A DNA stretch of 64,000 nucleotides from JAIESQ01 sp964495375 (GTDB lineage Bacteria; Planctomycetota; Planctomycetia; Pirellulales; JAEUIK01). The notes beneath the pieces were generated by a model. It was not told the origin of the DNA and ran no database searches. It saw only the letters and a program-made list of their open reading frames with translations. The stretch lies in NCBI GenBank assembly GCA_964495375.1, contig CAZBWM010000001.1:1-64000 (forward strand), in the 5' to 3' direction. Position numbers and translations under genes: made by a program. Of this stretch, positions 36,338 to 43,810 are shown piece by piece. Position 1 is the stretch's first letter; the number at the start of each line of letters is the position of its first letter.

Positions 36338-37079
36338 AATTCGACCGTCGGTCGGTACCTGCATCGCGATCCTAAGAATTAAGTTACCTGGCGTTTGCCC
36401 ACGACGATCAATTCCACGTGACACCGCCTCTTCACGCGCCAGTAGCCACCTCCAACGGGAACAAAAGACGCGCCGCTGTCGACCTTCGTCAAACCGCGGC
36501 GCGCCTCGGTATGACTAAGCGACTGCTACATCGAGACAGCCGCGCCACGGTGGTTGCCTCCTGTATCCGACGTAAGCGAGACGCGGGAACAGGCGTCAGG
36601 CCACAGTACAGGAGACAGCGAATCGCAGTCTTCGGACGCAAGACTGCCGCATCGGACGCAATGCGGAAGCAAACAATTTCGATTTGCGTCCGACAATAAA
36701 TCTAGTCAGCACAAACACTTAACTGCTCGCACCACTAGCTTCGGACGCATCGGACGCAAAATCCCGGAACACCTAATCGTGGCTAGTGAGCAGTGGTCGG
36801 TGGCCAGCCCCGATGTCACCTGATCACTGACCACGAAGCTCTACTCGGGACGCAAAACGCCTGGCCGGGACGCAAGCGGGACGCAAACATTTTCGATTTT
36901 GCGTCCCGACGCAAGCCTTAGTACAGCAATGACTTAGCTCCAAGAGACTCATGTTTGGGACGGTAGGGACGCAAAATCCCGGAACACTTAATTGGGGAGC
37001 CCCCCGCCGTTTCGCCATCGGCACAACTCAGGTACAAGGTACGGCGTTCACTCCGCAAACCCTTCCCACCTGAAAATAC
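36338..37079. other. Repeat-rich gap between the inserted gene and cdsA
   Basis: About 740 bases without a convincing gene. A frame at 36418-36699 is open but ends inside the repeats and looks random. The gap holds two diverged repeat units (36633-36987) with a CAGTGGTC-type inverted repeat (about 36780-36834) between them. The cdsA start at 37080 has no clear ribosome site. Confidence 0.6.
36633..36987. repeat. Twin hairpin units with GACGCAA motifs
   Basis: Unit 1 contains the inverted repeat CGGACGCAA (36653-36661) / TTGCGTCCG (36684-36692) and ends with ggacgcaaaatcccggaaca at 36752-36771. Unit 2 contains CGGGACGCAAA (36877-36887) / TTTGCGTCCCG (36898-36908) around a 10-nt loop and ends with the same 21 bases at 36967-36987. 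Both units also share aacaTTTCGATTT-type text, CTTAGT..AGCA and ACTTA. GACGCAA or its complement occurs about ten times in 355 bases. Nature unknown. Confidence 0.7.
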
Positions 37080-38000
37080 ATGCTCCGTTGGCGACTACTG
37101 CTCGGAACCGTGTTTGTCGCGGCGCTGGCCGCGCTCTGCTGGCTCGATGCCGGCGCCGCCACGCCCGGCACCTGGCTCATGCCGCTGGCGCTGCTCCTCG
37201 CTCTGCTCGGCACACAAGAGCTGCTCGGTTTATGGAACGCTCGACCGCAGCGGCCGCTCGGTTGGGCGGTCTATGTCGGCAACCTGTTGATTGTGCTGGC
37301 GAATCTCGGGGCGATCGCCAGGCCCGCGATGTTCGGCCCGCTGGGCTGGCCCGCGATTGGCTTCGCTCTGGCCTTGATCGTCGTGCTATGGGGAGAAATG
37401 GCCCGCTATACCGGGCCGGGCGGAGTCGCGGAACGGCTCGGCCTGGCGAGCTTCGCGCTGGCGTACATCGGGCTCTTGATGAGTTTTCTCGTGCAACTGC
37501 GGCTGCTGGGGCCCGGCGGAAGCTGGGGCCTGGCCGCGCTCGCATCGTTGGTGCTGATTGTCAAATCGAGTGACATCGGCGCGTACACTGTGGGGCGCCT
37601 GATCGGCCGCCACAAGATGGCCCCCGTGCTGAGCCCAGGCAAAACCCTTGAAGGGGCGGCCGGTGCCTTTGCTGCCGCGCTGTTGGCCGCTTGGGTTTCG
37701 CAGCGTTGGCTGATCCCCTGGATGGTCGGCTCCGAGGCGGACACTGCTGGCGAAACGATCGCATCGGCAACCCCGCTTCCGCTGGTGCCGGCTTGGGGGT
37801 GGATCGTCGCGGGGCTGTCGCTCTGCCTGGTCGGCATCGTGGGAGATCTGGCAGAATCTCTGCTGAAGCGGGACGCGGGCCGCAAGGATTCAAGCACCTG
37901 GATGCCCGGCTTTGGCGGGGTTCTCGACCTGATCGACTCGCTGCTGCTGACCGCCCCGATCGCTTACTTATTGTGGTCGGCTGGCCTGCTTGGCCCCTGA
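37080..38000 (+). CDS. cdsA: Phosphatidate cytidylyltransferase
   Basis: 306 aa, eight or so transmembrane helices. It makes CDP-diacylglycerol from CTP and phosphatidate. The C-terminal signature reads SLLKRDAGRKDSSTWMPGFG then GVLDLIDSLLL. Compared with the family pattern, the PGHGG His is Phe and the LDRxD Arg is Leu, while the KR, KD and both Asp residues of the D-x-x-D pair are kept. KSSDIGAYTVGRLIGRHKMA and LSPGKTLEGAAGA are the other conserved blocks. The changed residues may be lineage-specific. It normally follows uppS; here an inserted gene and repeats separate them. Confidence 0.93.
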   Translation: MLRWRLLLGTVFVAALAALCWLDAGAATPGTWLMPLALLLALLGTQELLGLWNARPQRPLGWAVYVGNLLIVLANLGAIARPAMFGPLGWPAIGFALALIVVLWGEMARYTGPGGVAERLGLASFALAYIGLLMSFLVQLRLLGPGGSWGLAALASLVLIVKSSDIGAYTVGRLIGRHKMAPVLSPGKTLEGAAGAFAAALLAAWVSQRWLIPWMVGSEADTAGETIASATPLPLVPAWGWIVAGLSLCLVGIVGDLAESLLKRDAGRKDSSTWMPGFGGVLDLIDSLLLTAPIAYLLWSAGLLGP

Positions 38001-38347
38001 TGCCCGGGTTCGCCCAATCGGCGGTAACGACCGAAAATATTCGTAAATCGTTCTATAGAATAACCTTGCATTCAGAAACGGCCGCTTGCTCCAAGATCAA
38101 CGGCCAAAAGCCGGATATAGTTTCGTTGGATGGACCCGCGTGCTGGCAGACCGGAGGCGTGAACGGCCGTAGCAATCGGCCACGGCCAGCCTTGTCACGA
38201 AAACCGGCTTATCAATTTCGCGAGCCGTCCTGCTAGAATGTTCCTTTTCCGGGCAACCCCCGCACGTGCGCGCCCTCGCTCTGTTGATTGAACCACATCG
38301 TCGAGTGATGTAGTCGTCCGCAGCGGGTCAGTCCCACATAAAATCGT
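38001..38347. other. Intergenic stretch before the phoH leader
   Basis: About 350 bases between cdsA and the phoH leader. The first part (38030-38075) is A/T-rich and may hold a promoter, but no -35/-10 pair stood out. No gene-like frame. Confidence 0.45.
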
Positions 38348-38404
38348 TCAGGAGAGAAAACTGGGTCCGAGCCACGTCTCGGCTGCTCGAGACCCAGCGC
38401 TTCG
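38348..38404 (+). promoter_or_regulatory. phoH leader with hairpin between Shine-Dalgarno and start codon
   Basis: A good AGGAG (38350-38354) lies 50 bases before the phoH ATG and has no start codon behind it at a usable distance. Between them is a hairpin, CTGGGTCCGAG (38361-38371) with CTCGAGACCCAG (38386-38397), 11 pairs with one bulged base. The phoH frame is closed by taa at 38339-38341 and contains no ATG, GTG or TTG before 38405. Folding would bring AGGAG to about 13 bases from the ATG. Confidence 0.6.
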
Positions 38405-39367
38405 ATGTTTGAAAACACCATCTCGGTGGTTGATACAGATAGCCTTTTGTCCCTCTTCGGGCCACGCGATCAGAACCTTCGCAAAATTCGCGAAGCGTTG
38501 GCGGTCGATATTTCTGCCCACGACCACCAGATCCATATCGCCGGCGAGCGCGACGCCGTCAGCCAAGCGACCGAAGTGCTCGAGCAGCTCAAGGCCCACG
38601 TCGATCGCCATGGCCCTCCGAGTCTCGACGAAGTGAACGAGGCCCTCACCCTGGTGCAAGCCGGCCGCACACCCATCGAGACTCAGGCCATCGAAGTGCT
38701 CAGCCCGAACCGCAAAGTACGGCCGCGCACCCCGGGCCAGGTTCGCTATGTCGAGGCGATGCGTCATCACGATCTGGTGCTCGGCGTCGGTCCCGCTGGC
38801 ACCGGCAAAACCTACCTGGCCGTCGCGATGGCCGTGTCGGCGCTGAAGCAAGAACAAATCCGCAAGATCGTGCTGGTCCGGCCGGCCGTCGAAGCCGGCG
38901 AAAGCCTGGGCTTCTTGCCGGGTGACATGCACGCCAAGATCAACCCGTACCTCAGGCCGCTGCTCGACGCTCTGGCCGAGATGGTCGACTACGACCAGCT
39001 CAAGCGTTACATGGAAAGCGACGTCATCGAGGTGATTCCGCTGGCTTACATGCGCGGCCGGACGCTCAACGAGGCGTTCATCATTCTCGACGAGGCGCAA
39101 AACACGACCGTCTCGCAGATGAAGATGTTTCTGACCCGCATGGGGCGCGGGTCGAAGATCGTCGTCTCGGGCGACAACACTCAGGTCGATCTCCCCGCAC
39201 ACACCCAAAGCGGCCTCACCGACGCGGTCGGCCGCTTGCGCGGCATTGAGGGAACTGCCCAGGTGCAGCTCACCAATGCCGACATCGTCCGCCATCGGCT
39301 AGTACAGGAAATTCTGCGAGCCTACGCCGAAGGCCCGCGCAAGGGGCGGCACGACGCCCAAAGGTAA
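38405..39367 (+). CDS. phoH: PhoH-like P-loop ATPase
   Basis: 320 aa. An N-terminal KH-like segment (about 20-75: REALAVDISAHDHQIHIAGE) precedes the ATPase. Walker A is GPAGTGKT at residues 129-136 with Lys135; the Walker B region is AFIILDEAQNTT; the sensor strand is KIVVSGDNTQVDLP. This is the PhoH (YbeZ) family, an RNA-associated ATPase that works with the endoribonuclease YbeY in 16S rRNA processing; ybeY is two genes downstream. It starts a four-gene run with 10, 14 and -4 base gaps. The ATG is the first possible start in its frame. Confidence 0.95.
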   Translation: MFENTISVVDTDSLLSLFGPRDQNLRKIREALAVDISAHDHQIHIAGERDAVSQATEVLEQLKAHVDRHGPPSLDEVNEALTLVQAGRTPIETQAIEVLSPNRKVRPRTPGQVRYVEAMRHHDLVLGVGPAGTGKTYLAVAMAVSALKQEQIRKIVLVRPAVEAGESLGFLPGDMHAKINPYLRPLLDALAEMVDYDQLKRYMESDVIEVIPLAYMRGRTLNEAFIILDEAQNTTVSQMKMFLTRMGRGSKIVVSGDNTQVDLPAHTQSGLTDAVGRLRGIEGTAQVQLTNADIVRHRLVQEILRAYAEGPRKGRHDAQR

Positions 39368-39377
39368 CGAAGCAACC

Positions 39378-41051
39378 ATGTCCAATGGCGGACGATCGCG
39401 AACGCGACTCGAGCGGGTCAGCCGCATCGAGTTGCCCCCTACCCGGCTCGAACGTGCCTGGATGGAGCTCAAGCGCCCCGTCGTGCTCGTACGGCTGGCC
39501 ATGTGCCTGGTCGCGGCCGTGGCCATCACCGGCCTGACGCGGGCTTGGGAGCCACCATTCTGGTATCGCGCCGAGTACGTGCCGGCGCATCCACTGTTGG
39601 CGCGGGTCGCTTTCCAGGTGCCCGACGTCAATAATCCCGACAATTTTCAAAGCTTTGAACCGGGTGCGCTATTGGCCGCGGTCAACAACCCGCTGCAACC
39701 CGACGACGTGCGCATTCTGCGGTATGAGCACGAGGCCTGGCTGGCCCACCTGACATCGGCCCAGCGCGCCACGCGCGCCACCGCCTCGCTGGGGCTGGTG
39801 CTGGCGCTGTTCGGCTTGTGCGGCTTTTATGTGGTCTATCGCGAGCCGCGCGCGCTGCGCAGCCGCAATCGCTTTGCCTCGCTGCTGCTGTTGGTGGTGC
39901 TCACCGTAGGCATGACGCGCTGGCTGTCGATCGACCCGTACCGCGCCGAACTGGTACCAATGCTCTTATTCGGCTTTACGATCGCCATCGCCTACAGCCA
40001 GGAGCTGGCGCTCGTGCTGTCGGCAGCCGTTGCGCTCGTGCTGGTGATGGGTAGCGGTCACGAGCTCGACGATTTCGTGATTCTGATGGGGACCAACGCT
40101 ACGGCCATTTTGCTCTGCGGGCGCATCCGCAGCCGCAACAAGCTGATCAAGGTCGGTAGCGTCGCGGCCGTCGCCGCGTTCCTGCTTACGGTCGGCGTCG
40201 GCGTTCTCAACGAGCAGCCGCTTGCCAAAGATCTGTTCGTCACCGCCGGGCGCAATGCGCTCTGGACGCTGGCCACGGGCTTCTTAATCACCGGGCTGCT
40301 CCCGTTCATCGAGAAACGTTTCGGCGTGCTCACCGATATCAGCCTGCTGGAAATGGGTGACGTCTCCCATCCGCTGCTGCAAGAGCTGGTGCGTCGCTCG
40401 CCCGGCACGCACAATCACTCGATCAACGTCGCCTCGCTGGCCGAAGCGGCCGCCGATGCGATCGGCGCCAACGGCCTGCTGGTGCGCGTGGGGGCCTACT
40501 TCCACGACATCGGCAAGATGTTTAAGCCCGGCTACTTCGTCGAGAACCAGCAAGACGTCAATCATCACGAGGCGCTGGTCCCCGCGATGAGCACGCTGAT
40601 CATCATCGCACACGTCAAGGATGGCGCGGACCTGGCCCGCCAGCATCACTTGCCCGAGCCGATCATCGACTTCATCGAACAACATCACGGCACGACGCTG
40701 GTCGAGTACTTTTATCATCGCGCAAATCAACAGAGCGAAGAGCATCCCGAGAAGGGGCACGTACTCGAAAGCTCGTATCGCTACCCAGGCCCCAAGCCGC
40801 AGACCAAGGAAGCCGCCGTGCTGATGCTGGCCGACGCCGTGGAAAGCGCCAGCCGCGTGCTCGTCGAGCCCAACCCCGCGCGGCTGCAAGATCTCGTTCA
40901 CGAGATGGGGCTGAAGCGGCTGCACGATGGCCAGTTCGACGAATGCGGGCTGAACCTGCAGGAACTGCGTACGATCGAGGACAGCCTGGTCAAGTCGCTG
41001 ACCGCGGTCTACCACGGCCGCGTCAAATACCCCAGTTCGCGCACCGCCTGA
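39378..41051 (+). CDS. Membrane HD-domain phosphodiesterase, PgpH (7TMR-HDED) type
   Basis: 557 aa. An N-terminal cytoplasmic tail is followed by a first helix (VRLAMCLVAAVAITGLTRA), a short periplasmic segment (about 55-125) and some seven further helices. The cytoplasmic HD domain (about 340-530) has GTHNHSINVASLAEAAA, then YFHDIGKM with His376 and Asp377, NHHEALV, IIIAHVKDG, EQHHGTT and ADAVESASR, the complete metal-site set. PgpH proteins of this family hydrolyse cyclic di-AMP. The extracellular part is much shorter than in the Listeria protein. Substrate is inferred; no diadenylate cyclase is in the window. Confidence 0.9.
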   Translation: MSNGGRSRTRLERVSRIELPPTRLERAWMELKRPVVLVRLAMCLVAAVAITGLTRAWEPPFWYRAEYVPAHPLLARVAFQVPDVNNPDNFQSFEPGALLAAVNNPLQPDDVRILRYEHEAWLAHLTSAQRATRATASLGLVLALFGLCGFYVVYREPRALRSRNRFASLLLLVVLTVGMTRWLSIDPYRAELVPMLLFGFTIAIAYSQELALVLSAAVALVLVMGSGHELDDFVILMGTNATAILLCGRIRSRNKLIKVGSVAAVAAFLLTVGVGVLNEQPLAKDLFVTAGRNALWTLATGFLITGLLPFIEKRFGVLTDISLLEMGDVSHPLLQELVRRSPGTHNHSINVASLAEAAADAIGANGLLVRVGAYFHDIGKMFKPGYFVENQQDVNHHEALVPAMSTLIIIAHVKDGADLARQHHLPEPIIDFIEQHHGTTLVEYFYHRANQQSEEHPEKGHVLESSYRYPGPKPQTKEAAVLMLADAVESASRVLVEPNPARLQDLVHEMGLKRLHDGQFDECGLNLQELRTIEDSLVKSLTAVYHGRVKYPSSRTA

Positions 41052-41065
41052 GACGTTGGCCGCTT

Positions 41066-41629
41066 GTGCTAGCCATCGATATCGCCAATTTGCAGAGCCG
41101 CGTCGCGATCGATTCGCGCCGGCTGCGCCGCGCCGTGCGGCTGGTGCTAACCGATGCTGGCATCCGCTCGGGCGAAATCAGCGTGGCCATCGTCGACGAC
41201 CAACGCATTCACGAATTGAACCGCAACTTTCTCCAACACGATTACGCGACCGACGTGCTGAGCTTCCTGCTGGAATCTGCTGGACCGAGCGGCCCCATCA
41301 CCGGCGAGATTGTCGCGAGCGGTGACTACGCCGCGCGCGAGGCCCCGCGCTACGGTTGGTCGGCCGCCGACGAGCTACTGCTGTATGTGATTCACGGCTC
41401 GCTTCACCTGGCAGGCTACGACGATCTCACCAAGAGTCAGGCCGCCGAGATGCGCAAGGCCGAAACCGACTACCTTGCGCGGTTGGGCATCGCACGGTCG
41501 CAGTCGGCGTTGCAGCCCGCGCCACGTAAAACCACTAAGCGCACCGCCGCGCCGCGTTCAAAACCTGCGACCACGCGCGGCAAATCAGCCGCCACACGCG
41601 CGAAGTCGCGCACCCGGGTGCGAGCATGA
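41066..41629 (+). CDS. ybeY: Endoribonuclease YbeY
   Basis: 187 aa from GTG 41066, 14 nt after the preceding stop; the frame is open far upstream but only inside the previous gene. EISVAIVDDQRIHELNRNFL, HDYATDVLSFLL and ADELLLYVIHGSLHLAGYDD identify YbeY. The metal motif is His110, His114 and then Asp120 where most YbeY proteins have a third His. Asp can serve as zinc ligand, so activity may be kept. A 40-residue C-terminal tail is Lys/Arg/Thr/Ala-rich (KPATTRGKSAATRAKSRTRV), probably RNA- or ribosome-binding. It overlaps the next gene by four bases (ATGA). Confidence 0.93.
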   Translation: MLAIDIANLQSRVAIDSRRLRRAVRLVLTDAGIRSGEISVAIVDDQRIHELNRNFLQHDYATDVLSFLLESAGPSGPITGEIVASGDYAAREAPRYGWSAADELLLYVIHGSLHLAGYDDLTKSQAAEMRKAETDYLARLGIARSQSALQPAPRKTTKRTAAPRSKPATTRGKSAATRAKSRTRVRA

Positions 41630-42921
41630 TCGCACTCTGGTTCGCAATTGCCGCACTGCTGGGCGCGGGGCTTTCGGCTCTGGCTGCCCGGGCCTTGCGC
41701 GATTTATCGAAGCACGAGCTCGAACGTGTGGCCGCCAACTTGGGCATTTCGAGCGTCGCCGCCGAAGTGCAAGACCGCCAGGACGACGTCGCGCTCGTAG
41801 CCGACACCTTGGCGGCACTGCTGGTCACCCTGTTCGCCTTGCTGCTAGCGACCTCGATGGCCGCTGTCGGGTGGCTTTCGACGGCGCACTGGCCGCTCGG
41901 GCTGGCAGGATCAATCATCGCGGTCGTGGCCGCACTGGCGCTAACGGTCTGGCTCCCGTCGGCCGTCACGCCGATCTGGGCCGCCCCGTTCTTGCTGCGC
42001 ACCTGGGGCTTGTGGCGCATGTTGGTCGCGGTCTTCGCGCCGTGCCTGGCGCTGGCCCGCGGCTTCGCCTGGCTGGCGACGCGTTTATCGGGCCAGTTGC
42101 CGACGGCGCAAACCGAGGAATCGCTCGAAGAAGAAATCCTCACCATCGTCACCGAAGGTCAGCGCGAAGGGCTGCTCGAAGAAGAAGCACGCGAGATGAT
42201 CGAAGGGGTGATTGAAATGGGGGACGCCACGGTCGGCGACATCATGACCCCCCGCACCGACATGAACGCGATTCAAGCGGGCCTTTCGTTGCGAGATGCG
42301 GCCGCGGCCGTCGTCGAGGCGGGGCACTCGCGCATTCCCATCTACGACAAGAGCCGCGACGACATCGTTGGTGTGCTTTACAGCAAGGATCTGCTGGCCG
42401 AATTGATCAAACCCGAGGAGGCCCAGGCTTCGCTGGCGGCGCTGGTGCGGCAACCGGTCTTCGTCCCCGAGACTAAGCCGGTGAGCAGTCTGCTCGAAGA
42501 ATTCCAGAAGTCACGCAACCATATGGCGATCGTGCTCAACGAGTTCGGCGGCGTGGCCGGCCTGGTCACCATCGAAGACGTGCTCGAAGAGATCGTCGGC
42601 GAGATTGTCGACGAACACGACGAAGACTTTGTCGACGGCATCAAGCAAATCGACGAGCGCACCAGCGAAGTCAGCGCCCGCATGACGATCGGCGAATTGA
42701 ACGACCGGCTCGGCTTGCAGCTCCCCGAGTCGGACGATTTCGACACCGTGGGCGGCTTCGTCTTCAACGAAATGGGGCATCTGCCCACACCGGGCGAGCA
42801 AGTCAACTGGCGCAACCTGCGGTTCACTGTGCTGGACATCTCCCGCCGGCGGATCGAGAAGTTGCGGGTGGAAGTGCTCGACCCCGTGCCGAGCGAGCCG
42901 GTGAGCGAAGATTCCCGCTAG
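41626..42921 (+). CDS. CorC/HlyC-like CBS-domain membrane protein
   Basis: 431 aa. The N-terminal ~150 residues hold four hydrophobic helices in DUF21/CNNM manner. Then comes EEILTIVTEGQREGLLEEEAR, MIEGVIEMGDATVGDIMTPR (start of CBS 1), IPIYDKSRDDIVGVLYSKDL, and CBS 2 with MAIVLNEFGGVAGLVTIEDV and LEEIVGEIVDEHDE. The C-terminal CorC_HlyC domain has FDTVGGFVFNEMGHLPTPGE. The family is linked to magnesium/cobalt efflux. It is the last gene of the phoH-HD-ybeY-corC run, a gene order shared by many bacteria. Confidence 0.93.
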   Translation: MIALWFAIAALLGAGLSALAARALRDLSKHELERVAANLGISSVAAEVQDRQDDVALVADTLAALLVTLFALLLATSMAAVGWLSTAHWPLGLAGSIIAVVAALALTVWLPSAVTPIWAAPFLLRTWGLWRMLVAVFAPCLALARGFAWLATRLSGQLPTAQTEESLEEEILTIVTEGQREGLLEEEAREMIEGVIEMGDATVGDIMTPRTDMNAIQAGLSLRDAAAAVVEAGHSRIPIYDKSRDDIVGVLYSKDLLAELIKPEEAQASLAALVRQPVFVPETKPVSSLLEEFQKSRNHMAIVLNEFGGVAGLVTIEDVLEEIVGEIVDEHDEDFVDGIKQIDERTSEVSARMTIGELNDRLGLQLPESDDFDTVGGFVFNEMGHLPTPGEQVNWRNLRFTVLDISRRRIEKLRVEVLDPVPSEPVSEDSR

Positions 42922-43031
42922 CAATGCCACCCAGTGGACTGTTTAGCGACGGCGAGCTCCGAGGACAGAGAGACAGGGAGAATTCGCTCCCCTACCGCGT
43001 GCCAGCAGTTTCCCGCATACAATGACAGGCA

Positions 43032-43793
43032 ATGGCAGCAGAGAAAGCACTCGGACTGGTTCTGCGAGTAATCGACTTCAGCGAGTCGAGCGCCATCGTC
43101 ACGATCTTCACCCGCGAGTTCGGCAAAATAAGCGGACTGGCCAAGGGCGGGCGTCGTCTCAAGGGGCCCTTCGAGTCTGCCCTTGACCTCTTATCTCGCG
43201 TTCGAGTAGTGTTCCTCCGCAAGTCGTCCGGAACGCTCGACCTCCTCACCGAGGCCAAGCTCGAGCGGCGGTTCCGCGGTCGCGATCGCGACCTGGTCAG
43301 CCTGTACGCAGGCTACTACGTGGCGGAGCTGCTCGGGGAGCTGACCGACGATCACGATTCACATCCAGAACTATTCGACGTCGCCGACGAAACGCTCACT
43401 GCCCTGGCTCAAAATCCTGCGACCGCGGCACTCGTCTTGCGGTTCGAGCTGGCGGCTTTGGTTTTGTTGGGACATCTCCCTTCGCTGAAGTATTGCGCCG
43501 AATGCGGTCAACCGGTTACCCCTACCGCCGGGCGAATCCACTTCTCCCAGCGCAGCGGGGGAGTGCTGTGCCCTCGTTGTCGGCCAGGCAAACCACAAGT
43601 GGTTTCGGTCAGCGCCGGGGTCGTGCGCGTGCTGGAGCACTTTGCCGAACTCGAGTCGGACTCTTGGAAGCGGCTCGAGCTCGATCGCCGCACGCAGGGA
43701 GAACTGCGGGCAGTGATGAACCACTATCTAACCAATCTGCTGGGTCACCCGCCGCGCATGCATCGCTTTTTAGGGCTGCTTCACGGCGGCTAA
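43032..43793 (+). CDS. recO: DNA repair protein RecO
   Basis: 253 aa. The N-terminal OB fold reads KALGLVLRVIDFSESSAIVT, FTREFGKISGLAKGGRR and LKGPFESALDLLSRVRVVFL. A helical middle holds LYAGYYVAELLGELTDD, and the zinc site is YCAECGQPV with LCPRCRPG. RecO loads RecA with RecR in the RecF pathway. Family length is normal. The BamD-like lipoprotein gene follows closely on the same strand. Confidence 0.95.
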   Translation: MAAEKALGLVLRVIDFSESSAIVTIFTREFGKISGLAKGGRRLKGPFESALDLLSRVRVVFLRKSSGTLDLLTEAKLERRFRGRDRDLVSLYAGYYVAELLGELTDDHDSHPELFDVADETLTALAQNPATAALVLRFELAALVLLGHLPSLKYCAECGQPVTPTAGRIHFSQRSGGVLCPRCRPGKPQVVSVSAGVVRVLEHFAELESDSWKRLELDRRTQGELRAVMNHYLTNLLGHPPRMHRFLGLLHGG

Positions 43794-43810
43794 CGCGCCT
43801 CGCGCAGTAC

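Noticed and set aside
36418..36699. Open frame of 93 codons in the uppS-cdsA gap
   Set aside because: It runs through the repeat units, has no ribosome site and a random-looking composition.
36848..36912. Resemblance of gggacgcaaaacgcctggcc to the GGGACGCAAAGCC part of cyclic di-GMP-I riboswitches
   Set aside because: The other required parts of that motif (gcacagggcaaacc and the P2/P3 tetraloop-receptor order) are not found upstream or downstream; repeated GACGCAA words explain the match.
43493..43810. Extension of the BamD-like frame back into recO
   Set aside because: The region is the recO coding sequence, which has clear RecO motifs including the zinc Cys pairs; the extension is an out-of-frame reading.
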